DNA of 64,000 bases from Microglena sp. YARC (taxonomy: Eukaryota > Chlorophyta > Chlorophyceae > Chlamydomonadales > Chlamydomonadaceae), in NCBI GenBank assembly GCA_022414725.1, contig CM039465.1:19805206-19869205 (forward strand), given 5' to 3'. Each line of letters opens with the position of its first letter. Position 1 is the stretch's first letter. The notes under the pieces are model-generated. The model did not search any database, was not told the origin of the DNA, and was given only the letters and a program-made list of their open reading frames with translations. The position numbers and the translations under genes are program-made. Below are positions 1 to 9,249 of this stretch, piece by piece.

Positions 1-3000
1 TAGCAATAGGTGAACATGTAGCTTCATGTGTTGCTACATGTCTATAGCAATAGGTGAACATGTAGCTTCATGTGTTGCTACATGTCTATAGCAATAGGTG
101 AACATGTAGCTTCATGTGTTGCTACATGTCTATAGCAATAGGTGAACATGTAGCTTCATGTGTTGCTACATGTCTATAGCAATAGGTGAACATGTAGCTT
201 CATGTGTTGCTACATGTCTATAGCAATAGGTGAACATGTAGCTTCATGTGTTGCTACATGTCTATAGCAATAGGTGAACATGTAGCTTCATGTGTTGCTA
301 CATGTCTATAGCAATAGGTGAACATGTAGCTTCATGTGTTGCTACATGTCTATAGCAATAGGTGAACATGTAGCTTCATGTGTTGCTACATGTCTATAGC
401 AATAGGTGAACATGTAGCTTCATGTGTTGCTACATGTCTATAGCAATAGGTGAACATGTAGCTTCATGTGTTGCTACATGTCTATAGCAATAGGTGAACA
501 TGTAGCTTCATGTGTTGCTACATGTCTATAGCAATAGGTGAACATGTAGCTTCATGTGTTGCTACATGTTCTATAGCAATAGGTGAACATGTAGCTTCAT
601 GTGTTGCTACATGTCTATAGCAATAGGTGAACATGTAGCTTCATGTGTTGCTACATGTCTATAGCAATAGGTGAACATGTAGCTTCATGTGTTGCTACAT
701 GTCTATAGCAATAGGTGAACATGTAGCTTCATGTGTTGCTACATGTCTATAGCAATAGGTGAACATGTAGCTTCATGTGTTGCTACATGTCTATAGCAAT
801 AGGTGAACATGTAGCTTCATGTGTTGCTACATGTCTATAGCAATAGGTGAACATGTAGCTTCATGTGTTGCTACATGTCTATAGCAATAGGTGAACATGT
901 AGCTTCATGTGTTGCTACATGTCTATAGCAATAGGTGAACATGTAGCTTCATGTGTTGCTACATGTCTATAGCAATAGGTGAACATGTAGCTTCATGTGT
1001 TGCTACATGTCTATAGCAATAGGTGAACATGTAGCTTCATGTGTTGCTACATGTCTATAGCAATAGGTGAACATGTAGCTTCATGTGTTGCTACATGTCT
1101 ATAGCAATAGGTGAACATGTAGCTTCATGTGTTGCTACATGTCTATAGCAATAGGTGAACATGTAGCTTCATGTGTTGCTACATGTCTATAGCAATAGGT
1201 GAACATGTAGCTTCATGTGTTGCTACATGTCTATAGCAATAGGTGAACATGTAGCTTCATGTGTTGCTACATGTCTATAGCAATAGGTGAACATGTAGCT
1301 TCATGTGTTGCTACATGTCTATAGCAATAGGTGAACATGTAGCTTCATGTGTTGCTACATGTCTATAGCAATAGGTGAACATGTAGCTTCATGTGTTGCT
1401 ACATGTCTATAGCAATAGGTGAACATGTAGCTTCATGTGTTGCTACATGTCTATAGCAATAGGTGAACATGTAGCTTCATGTGTTGCTACATGTCTATAG
1501 CAATAGGTGAACATGTAGCTTCATGTGTTGCTACATGTCTATAGCAATAGGTGAACATGTAGCTTCATGTGTTGCTACATGTCTATAGCAATAGGTGAAC
1601 ATGTAGCTTCATGTGTTGCTACATGTCTATAGCAATAGGTGAACATGTAGCTTCATGTGTACATGGTAGCTTCATGTGTTGCTACATGTCTATAGCAATA
1701 GGTGAACATGTAGCTTCATGTGTTGCTACATGTCTATAGCAATAGGTGAACATGTAGCTTCATGTGTTGCTACATGTCTATAGCAATAGGTGAACATGTA
1801 GCTTCATGTGTTGCTACATGTCTATAGCAATAGGTGAACATGTAGCTTCATGTGTTGCTACATGTCTATAGCAATAGGTGAACATGTAGCTTCATGTGTT
1901 GCTACATGTCTATAGCAATAGGTGAACATGTAGCTTCATGTGTTGCTACATGTCTATAGCAATAGGTGAACATGTAGCTTCATGTGTTGCTACATGTCTA
2001 TAGCAATAGGTGAACATGTAGCTTCATGTGTTGCTACATGTCTATAGCAATAGGTGAACATGTAGCTTCATGTGTTGCTACATGTCTATAGCAATAGGTG
2101 AACATGTAGCTTCATGTGTTGCTACATGTCTATAGCAATAGGTGAACATGTAGCTTCATGTGTTGCTACATGTCTATAGCAATAGGTGAACATGTAGCTT
2201 CATGTGTTGCTACATGTCTATAGCAATAGGTGAACATGTAGCTTCATGTGTTGCTACATGTCTATAGCAATAGGTGAACATGTAGCTTCATGTGTTGCTA
2301 CATGTCTATAGCAATAGGTGAACATGTAGCTTCATGTGTTGCTACATGTCTATAGCAATAGGTGAACATGTAGCTTCATGTGTTGCTACATGTCTATAGG
2401 CAATAGGTGAACATGTAGCTTCATGTGTTGCTACATGTCTATAGCAATAGGTGAACATGTAGCTTCATGTGTTGCTACATGTCTATAGCAATAGGTGAAC
2501 ATGTAGCTTCATGTGTTGCTACATGTCTATAGCAATAGGTGAACATGTAGCTTCGGATGTGTTGCTACATGTCTATAGCAATAGGTGAACATGTAGCTTC
2601 ATGTGTTGCTACATGTCTATAGCAATAGGTGAACATGTAGCTTCATGTGTTGCTACATGTCTATAGCAATAGGTGAACATGTAGCTTCATGTGTTGCTAC
2701 ATGTCTATAGCAATAGGTGAACATGTAGCTTCATGTGTTGCTACATGTCTATAGCAATAGGTGAACATGTAGCTTCATGTGTTTGCTACATGTCTATAGC
2801 AATAGGTGAACATGTAGCTTCATGTGTTGCTACATGTCTATAGCAATAGGTGAACATGTAGCTTCATGTGTTGCTACATGTCTATAGCAATAGGTGAACA
2901 TGTAGCTTCATGTGTTGCTACATGTCTTATAGCAATAGGTGAACATGTAGCTTCATGTGTTGCTACATGTCTATAGCAATAGGTGAACATGTAGCTTCAT

Positions 3001-4205
3001 GTGTGTTGCTACATGTCTATATGTGTTGCTACAATAGGTGAACATGTAGCTTCATGTGTTGCTACATGTCTATAGCAATAGGTGAACATGTAGCTTCATG
3101 TGTTGCTACATGTCTAGCAATAGGTGAACATGTAGCTTCATGTGTGTTGCTACATGTCTATAGCAATAGGTGAACATGTAGATGTGTGTACATGTCTATA
3201 GCAATAGGTGAACATGTAGCTTCGTGTGTTGCTACATGTCTATAGCAATAGGTGAACATGTAGCTTCATGTGTTGCTACATGTCTATAGCAATAGGTGAA
3301 CATGTAGCTTCATGTGTTGCTACATGTCTATAGCAATAGGTGAACATGTAGCAGCTACATGTCTATAGCATAGGTGAACATGTAGCTTCATGTGTTGCTA
3401 CATGTCTATAGCAATAGGTGAACATGTAGCTGTCATGTGTTAGCTACATGTCTATATAGGTGAACATGTAGCTTTCATGTGTGCTATGTCTATAGGCAAT
3501 AGGTGAACATGTAGCTTCATGTGTTGCTACATGTTATAGCAATAGGTGAACATGTTCTTCATGTGTTGCTACATGTCTATAGCAATAGGTGAACATGTAA
3601 TGTGTTGCTACATGTCATGTGAACATGTAGCTTCATGTGTTGCTACATGTCTATAGCAATAGGTGAACATGTAGCTTCATGTGTTGCTACATGTCTATAT
3701 AGACAAAGTGTGTTGCTACATGTCCATGTGTTGCTACATGTCTGTGCCAACATGAGTTCATGTGTTGCTACATGTCTATAGCAATAGGTGAACATGTAGC
3801 TTCATGTGTTGCTACATGTCTATATGATAGTGAACATTGTAGCTTCATGTGTTGCTACATGTCTATAGCAATAGGTGAACATGTAGCTTCATGTGTTGCT
3901 ACATGTCTATAGCAATAGGTGAACATGTAGCTTCATGTGTTGCTACATGTCTATAGCAATAGGTGAAGCTTCATGTGTTGCTACATGTCTATAGCTCATG
4001 TCTTCATGTGTTGCTACATGTCTATATCAATAGGTGAACATGTAGCTTCATGTGTTGCTACATGTCTATAGCAATAGGTGAACATGTAGCTTCATGTGTT
4101 GCTACATGTCTATAGCAATAGGTGAACATGTAGCTTCATGTGTTGCTACATGTCTATAGCAATAGGTGAACATGTAGCTTCATGTGTTGCTACATGTCTA
4201 TAGCA
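1..4205. repeat. 44-bp tandem satellite, about 95 copies
   Basis: A 44-base unit beginning TAGCAATAGGTGAACATG is repeated head to tail from the first base of the window. Each unit contains a 9-base inverted repeat, ACATGTAGC and GCTACATGT, separated by 10 bases, so every copy could form a small hairpin. Copies are almost identical up to about 2900 and become shortened, rearranged and mutated between about 3000 and 4030. This is the usual look of the edge of a satellite array. No open reading frame crosses it. The array enters from outside the window, so its full length is unknown. Confidence 0.97.
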
Positions 4206-4246
4206 GTAGGTAAACATATTGCTATAAACAACATAGCATGTATTCC

Positions 4247-4431
4247 TAGGGGTCGGCTTTGTTATATAATATTAGTGAATGAATAATATTAAATACAATT
4301 ATATAGTATTAGTTGGACGAGCCGTCTCACCAGAATTTTGAATTTATTTGAAAAACTAATATTATTGTGACACTATAATCATATTAGTTAATATTAGTTT
4401 TTCAAACACTAATACTAGTTGCCGTTCCCTA
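4247..4431. mobile_element. hAT-like MITE, copy 1 (185 bp)
   Basis: A short AT-rich element with terminal inverted repeats TAGGGGTCGGC and GCCGTTCCCTA. It is flanked by a perfect 8-bp duplication TGTATTCC at 4239-4246 and 4432-4439. Eight-base target duplications with TAGGG-type ends are typical of non-autonomous hAT transposons. The interior carries a core like GACGAGCCGTCTCACCAG that recurs in the copies at 6004, 20259 and 38322. Confidence 0.85.
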
Positions 4432-4470
4432 TGTATTCCTCATGTCAAAAACGCCCTCTTGATGCTAGTG

Positions 4471-4578
4471 CAGATATTTTGTATGAGGAGCCTGTGTCCG
4501 GACATCCCTAAACCCTAAACCCTAAATCCTAAACCCTAACCAGATATTTTGTATGAGGAGCCTGTGTCCGGACATCCC
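4471..4578. repeat. Telomere-like block between two 38-bp direct repeats
   Basis: A block of CCCTAAA-type repeats (about 4507-4540) lies between two identical 38-base copies of a sequence starting CAGATATTTTGTATGAGGAG, at 4471-4508 and 4541-4578. The second copy is the 5' edge of a candidate exon (4544-4664). The arrangement looks like a tandem duplication of an exon edge with telomere-type sequence at the joint. Confidence 0.8.
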
Positions 4579-4664
4579 CGGCATCCTCCAATGAACGATG
4601 ATGAGGAGAGTGTGGCGGAGTATCTTGATCGGATAGGAGCAGAGGAGCGCCCATCATCCACAAG
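4544..4664 (+). CDS. Candidate acidic exon, gene unknown
   Basis: The stretch is open in one frame, reads as non-repetitive acidic protein (for example NDDEESVAEYLDRIGAEE), starts after an AACCAG acceptor and ends at an ACAAG|GTGCGT donor. Its 5' edge is copied at 4471-4508 and its 3' edge at about 5455-5495, the same edge copying seen around every firmly identified exon in this window. That is the main reason to think it is real. It could be an early exon of the LRRC51-like gene downstream, but 4.6 kb of repeats lie between and no linking exon was found. I do not recognise the protein family. Confidence 0.35.
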
Positions 4665-4681
4665 GTGCGTGCCGTGTGCGT

Positions 4682-5095
4682 GCGTGCCGTGTGCCATATG
4701 ATAATGGTGGTCGTGGTGGTTGTGGAGATGATGATGAAGATGGTGGTGGTCGTGATGGTGGTGATGATGATGATGCCGATGGTGCTCGTGGTGGTGGTGG
4801 TGGTTGCGGTGGTGCTGATGATGGCGGTGGTGATGATGATGATGATGAAGATGGTGGTTGTGGTGGTGATGATGATGGTGGTGGTTGTGATGATGATGAT
4901 GATGGTGGTGCTCGTGGTGGTGGTGATGGTGGTTGTGATGATAATAATGATGATGATGATGATGATAATGCTCGTGGTGGTGATGGTGGTTGTGGTGGTG
5001 ATAATGATGATGATGATGGTGCTCGTGATGATGATGATGATGATGGTGGTTGTGGTGGTGATGATGATGATGATGAGGTTAATGTGTGGATGGCA
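4682..5095. repeat. GGT/GAT trinucleotide microsatellite
   Basis: Imperfect GGT, GAT and CGT triplets. It opens long Asp/Gly, Val/Met or Ser/Thr/Ile/Pro reading frames on both strands, which are artefacts of the triplet repeat. It lies directly after the donor of the candidate exon at 4544-4664. Confidence 0.9.
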
Positions 5096-5455
5096 GCCAT
5101 GGTAAACCAAAACATACACCGCAAGATGCAAATAAAGGGAGATGTACAACTACATTCAGAGGGCACTGCATCTTTTCTGTTGTGCACGGTAGAGCCCATG
5201 GTTGTCATGCACAGCAGGGTAATTCAAAGCGCGCGCTTTTGCGCTTTTGAGCGCTGACTTTTTGACCCCCTCTGCGCTTTAAGCGCAGTTTTTTGCAACT
5301 CCCTGTGGGCGCTTCGAGCAATTTTTGCGCATTTTGCACTACAAAGCGCAGTTTTTTGTTTTCAAGTGCGCTAAAGCGCTGGCCAATTTGGCAATTTGAA
5401 GTACCCTGATGCACAGATGGAAACTGTGTTGTTCATGGCTCCAGAATTACCCTCA
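5096..5455. other. Unassigned spacer with GCGC-rich stretch
   Basis: No gene is recognisable. The stretch 5225-5395 repeats words such as GCGCTTT and AAGCGCAGTTTTT, a local low-order repeat. Confidence 0.5.
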
Positions 5456-5495
5456 TAGGAGCAGAGGAGTGCCCATCATCCACAAAGTGCTTGCT
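5455..5495 (+). repeat. Second copy of exon 3' edge from 4632-4672
   Basis: ATAGGAGCAGAGGAG followed by GCCCATCATCCACAA is repeated from 4632-4664, with the donor changed from AAGGTGCG to AAAGTGCT. It marks the far end of an insertion or duplication containing the GGT/GAT microsatellite. Confidence 0.75.
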
Positions 5496-5585
5496 GTGTG
5501 AATTGAATATGTGTGAGTATGTATGTGTGCCTATGTGTGTGTGTAAGTGTGTGTGCCTATGTGAGTTAGTGTGTGAGCCCAGCCG

Positions 5586-5695
5586 GTGATGGGGCTCATC
5601 TTGATTGTTCAAGATTGGACAAGTCCCTGGAGCCTATTTGGCCACCCACCCCTGGATCAAGCTGGAGCAGATTTGTTGCCGTCTTCATATGAAGG
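5586..5695 (+). other. Short open stretch of unknown meaning
   Basis: An open frame (LFGHPPLDQAGADLLPSSYE) of ordinary composition follows a GAGCCCAG acceptor-like site and runs into a GGT microsatellite. It could be an exon of the LRR gene. No family match was recognised, no clear donor was found, and its phase does not join cleanly to the exon at 4544-4664. Confidence 0.2.
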
Positions 5696-5930
5696 TGGTG
5701 ATGGTGGTGATGGTGGTACTGCTGGGGGTGATGGTGGTGGTGGTGGTGATACTGCTGGAAGGGGGGGGGGGGGGGGGGGGTACTGCTGGGGGTGCTGGTG
5801 GTAGTGGTGCTGGTGGAACTGCTGTGGGTGGTGGTGGTGGTGGTGGTGGTGGCACTGCTGGAGGTGGTAGTGGTGGTGGTGGAACTGCTGGGGGTGGTAG
5901 TGGTGGTTATGGTGGTGATGATGGTTAGTG
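5694..5930. repeat. GGT/GCT microsatellite with 20-nt poly-G
   Basis: Triplets of GGT with GCT interruptions, split by a G run at 5761-5780. All open frames over it are repeat artefacts. Confidence 0.9.
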
Positions 5931-6003
5931 TAATCATTATCTTGGTTCCCTGCTGGGCTCCTAATGCGCCCGCAGATTGATAGGGTGAAGTGGCACTCAT
6001 GAG

Positions 6004-6180
6004 TAGGGAACGGTTAAGTTAGTTAATATTAGTGAATGTTTGTTAATATTAGACTGACAAGCCGTCTTACCAGGATTTTGAATTTATTTGAAAAACTAAT
6101 ATTATTGTAACCTGTTGTAACACTAAAATAATATTAGTTAATATTATTTTTTAAACACTAATATTAGTTGATGTTCCATA
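6004..6180. mobile_element. hAT-like MITE, copy 2
   Basis: Starts TAGGGAACGG and ends near GATGTTCC, with the shared core GACAAGCCGTCTTACCAG. The flanking 8-mers CTCATGAG (5996-6003) and CGCATGAG (6181-6188) differ at one base. The right end is decayed. Confidence 0.75.
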
Positions 6181-6560
6181 CGCATGAGCATCGCAAGCAA
6201 GACAAAGCATCCCGCCCCCCAAATGTGTGTATTCACACGCACGTCTCAGTCAAAATCTAAAACAAACTGTGAGATATGCGAGTGTTTACATGGCACTCGC
6301 AGAGCCCCCCCCCCCCCCCCCCCCCCCCCCTCCCCTCTGTGCCCCCCAAATGTGTGTGTTAACATGCACGTCTCTGTCAAAATCTAAAACAAACTATGAG
6401 ATACGAGTGGGTAAACAAGCACAAGTAATGATAACGCCTGGTGGGGTAGCCTTTGGGGTGCTACCAACAGCTTTTTGCCCCAGTAAGCAACCCCCAGTGC
6501 TTTTATTTCAGATTTCTGTAGTCCAGATTGAGTAGCTACTTGGGCTACTCAACTCTGATT
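6181..6560. repeat. Duplicated 90-bp segment with poly-C
   Basis: CCCCCCAAATGTGTGTRTT...CACGTCTCWGTCAAAATC occurs twice (about 6214-6270 and 6342-6395) on either side of a 26-base C run (6305-6330). No gene seen. Confidence 0.7.
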
Positions 6561-6569
6561 TCAGGATAG

Positions 6570-6730
6570 TTGCGTAGCCATCGCATGGCGGAGCGCGAAG
6601 CGCGGAGCCTGGGGGGGTCAAGGAGCAGCGCGTCCCGATATCGGGGGGTCGGGGGGGTGTAGCATTCTACGGAATGGCGACAAAATGGCGACGCGTCGTC
6701 GAAAAATGAAACACTGGCAACCCCAACAGG
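6570..6730. repeat. Dispersed repeat family R3, copy 1
   Basis: A GC-rich segment with GCGAAGCGCGGAGCC, GGGGGGTCA and a terminal ATGGCGACGCGTCGTCG. Related copies lie at 47955-48130 and 59880-60040. No coding potential is seen; it is probably a small mobile repeat. Confidence 0.6.
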
Positions 6731-6944
6731 CTCTGACGTAGCAATGCCAAATTAATAAGTTACATAATGTAGCACTACAAGTAGCATCTTCAAGAAAATC
6801 CTGCGCAGTACGGTGTAGTAATGATAAGTAATGATAACGCCTGGTGGGTCGTGGTATTAAGGGAGCCCCGTCATACAGCGGTAGGGAACGGGCTGCTACT
6901 TTACCTGGACAAAGCAGCTATGGCAGTTGACAGCCACTGCAAAA

Positions 6945-7035
6945 ACTAAAGCGCACCTGTGGGGAGTCGAACCTGGCACCTTCGTCGTTCAATGAGCTCT
7001 GCCATTGAGCCATTCGTTGAACGGGGATACAAGCA
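6945..7035 (-). pseudogene. tRNA-like relic or SINE head
   Basis: On the minus strand the segment contains TGGCTCAATGGCAGAGC, resembling a D-arm/A box, and GGTTCGACTCC, a near-perfect T-loop/B box, at the expected order and spacing. The T stem does not pair properly and no full cloverleaf with a clear acceptor stem can be drawn. A decayed tRNA gene or the promoter head of a tRNA-derived SINE is more likely than a working tRNA. Confidence 0.35.
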
Positions 7036-7065
7036 AGAAACTGAAGTGACATGGCCCGTCTATGG

Positions 7066-8672
7066 TGTGAAAGTTGTGCCAGCGTACATACCACAAAGCA
7101 TGACCGGTCTGTGGTGTGAAAGTTGTGCCAGCGTACATACCACAAAGCATGACCGGTCTGTGGTGTGAAAATTGTGCCAGCGTACTAACCACAAAGCATG
7201 ACCGGTCTGTGGTGTGAAAGTTGTGCCAGCGTACATACCACAAAGCATGACCGGTCTGTGGTGTGAAAGTTGTGCCAGCGTACTAACCACAAAGCATGAT
7301 CGGTCTGTGGTGTGAAAGTTGTGCCAGCGTACATACCACAAAGCATGACCGGTCTGTGGTGTGAAAGTTGTGCCAGCGTACTAACCACAAAGCATGACCG
7401 GTCTGTGGTGTGAAAGTTGTGCCAGCGTACATACCACAAAGCATGACCGGTCTGTGGTGTGAAAGTTGTGCCAGCGTACTAACCACAAAGCATGACCGGT
7501 CTGTGGTGTGAAAGTTGTGCCAGCGTACATACCACAAAGCATGACCGGTCTGTGGTGTGAAAGTTGTGCCAGCGTACTAACCACAAAGCATGACCGTCTG
7601 TGGTGTGAAAGTTGTGCCAGCGTACATACCACAAAGCATGACCGGTCTGTGGTGTGAAAGTTGTGCCAGCGTACTAACCACAAAGCATGACCGGTCTGTG
7701 GTGTGAAAGTTGTGCCAGCGTACATACCACAAAGCATGACCGGTCTGTGGTGTGAAAGTTGTGCCAGCGTACATACCACAAAGCATGACCGGTCTGTGGT
7801 GTGAAAGTTGTGCCAGCGTACATACCACAAAGCATGACCGGTCTGTGGTGTGAAAGTTGTGCCAGCGTACTAACCACAAAGCATGACCGGTCTGTGGTGT
7901 GAAAGTTGTGCCAGCGTACTAACCACAAAGCATGACCGGTCTGTGGTGTGAAAGTTGTGCCAGTGTACTAACCACAAAGCATGACCGGTCTGTGGTGTGA
8001 AAGTTGTGCCAGCGTACTAACCACAAAGCATGACCGGTCTGTGGTGTGAAAGTTGTGCCAGCGTACATACCACAAAGCATGACCGGTCTGTGGTGTGAAA
8101 GTTGTGCCAGCGTACTAACCACAAAGCATGACCGGTCTGTGGTGTGAAAGTTGTGCCAGCGTACATACCACAAAGCATGACCGGTCTGTGGTGTGAAAGT
8201 TGTGCCAGCGTACTAACCACAAAGCATGACCGGTCTGTGGTGTGAAAGTTGTGCCAGCGTACTAACCACAAAGCATGACCGGTCTGTGGTGTGAAAGTTG
8301 TGCCAGCGTACTAACCACAAAGCATGACCGGTCTGTGGTGTGAAAGTTGTGCCAGCGTACATACCACAAAGCATGACCTGTCTGTGGTGTGAAAGTTGTG
8401 CCAGCGTACTAACCACAAAGCATGACCGGTCTGTGGTGTGAAAGTTGTGCCAGCGTACTAACCACAAAGCATGACCGGTCTGTGGTGTGAAAGTTATGCC
8501 AGCGTACTAACCACAAAGCATGACCGGTCTGTGGTGTGAAAGTTGTGCCAGCGTACTAACCACAAAGCATGACCGGTCTGTGGTGTGAAAGTTGTGCCAG
8601 CGTACATACCACAAAGCATGACCGGTCTGTGGTGTGAAAGTTGTGCCAGCGTACATACCACAAAGCATAGGT
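7066..8672. repeat. 49-bp tandem satellite, about 33 copies
   Basis: The 49-base unit contains ACCACAAAGCATGACCGGTC followed by TGTGGT. The ends ACCACA/TGTGGT pair, and GACCGGTC inside is an 8-base palindrome. Two unit variants, TACATACC and TACTAACC, alternate over much of the array, giving a partly dimeric 98-bp period. Repeated open frames here come from the unit. Confidence 0.97.
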
Positions 8673-8860
8673 ACAAGACGACCACTGGTATCGGTGGTAG
8701 TAGTAGTAGTAAACACCGCTGAAGGAGAAGAGCGGAGGGGGTGAAGGCAAAGGTGGAGGGGTTCGAGGCGAAGGGGAAAGAGGGCCATGGTGAAGGGTGG
8801 AGGGTTGCAAGGCGAAGGGGGAGGGGGGGCGAGGTGAAGGGTGGAAAGGGTATACACATG
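8673..8860. other. Purine-rich spacer
   Basis: GTAGTAGTA triplets, then GGGGAAAGGG-type purine-rich sequence to 8850. Nothing gene-like. Confidence 0.6.
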
Positions 8861-8985
8861 ATAATAATTTCACTTTTCTGTATTTTTATATGAGAGCGAT
8901 GGTTAGAGCTTAAATGATGTGGATTGAACTCGGTCTCAGGTTGAACTCCACATCACTGAGAGTGTGTAACAGCCTTCTAGGAACT
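8861..8985 (+). repeat. Copied 5' edge of LRR exon (decoy)
   Basis: About 125 bases match 9171-9292: the last part of the intron, a GTCTCAG acceptor and the first ~45 coding bases of the LRRC51-like exon. After CTTCTAGGAAC the copy leaves the exon sequence, so it cannot replace the true exon. Confidence 0.85.
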
Positions 8986-9024
8986 TGTGGGGGTTATACA
9001 TACTAAAGCAGCATACCAAAACTA

Positions 9025-9150
9025 TGTCCCCCTCGACTCCGTCAAGCCACAGGCACATTTTGTGTCCAGCAGGGCATCAGGAAAAATGTTATCATCATCA
9101 TCATCATCGTCGTCGTCATCATCATCATCATCAAAACAACCGCCGTCATC
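9025..9150. repeat. Dispersed repeat R5 with ATC microsatellite tail
   Basis: TCCCCCTCGACTCCGTCAAG...GGCATCAGGA ends in (ATC)n. Related copies with ATC-rich tails occur at 24266-24410 and 50240-50325. The fixed body and simple-sequence tail suggest a retroposed short repeat. Confidence 0.6.
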
Positions 9151-9249
9151 AGAAAAACCTACTTCTCATTATAATCATTTCATTTTTCTGTATTTTTACA
9201 TCAGAGCTATGGTTGGACCTTAAACGATGTGGATTGAACTCTGTCCCAG

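Noticed and set aside
4529..5257. Long Thr/Ile, Ser/Pro, Val/Met and Asp/Gly reading frames on both strands
   Set aside because: They are translations of one GGT/GAT microsatellite in different frames.
6945..7035. Functional tRNA gene on the minus strand
   Set aside because: A- and B-box-like words are present but T-stem pairing and a full cloverleaf fail; kept only as a relic.
1..8672. Possible CRISPR array
   Set aside because: The 44-bp and 49-bp arrays are continuous tandem repeats without unique spacers, and the window is eukaryotic.
6918..8859. Series of open frames with repeated MWYVRWHNFHTTDRS-like peptides
   Set aside because: The 49-bp unit is not a multiple of three and lacks stops in some frames; the frames overlap each other and have no splice or homology support.
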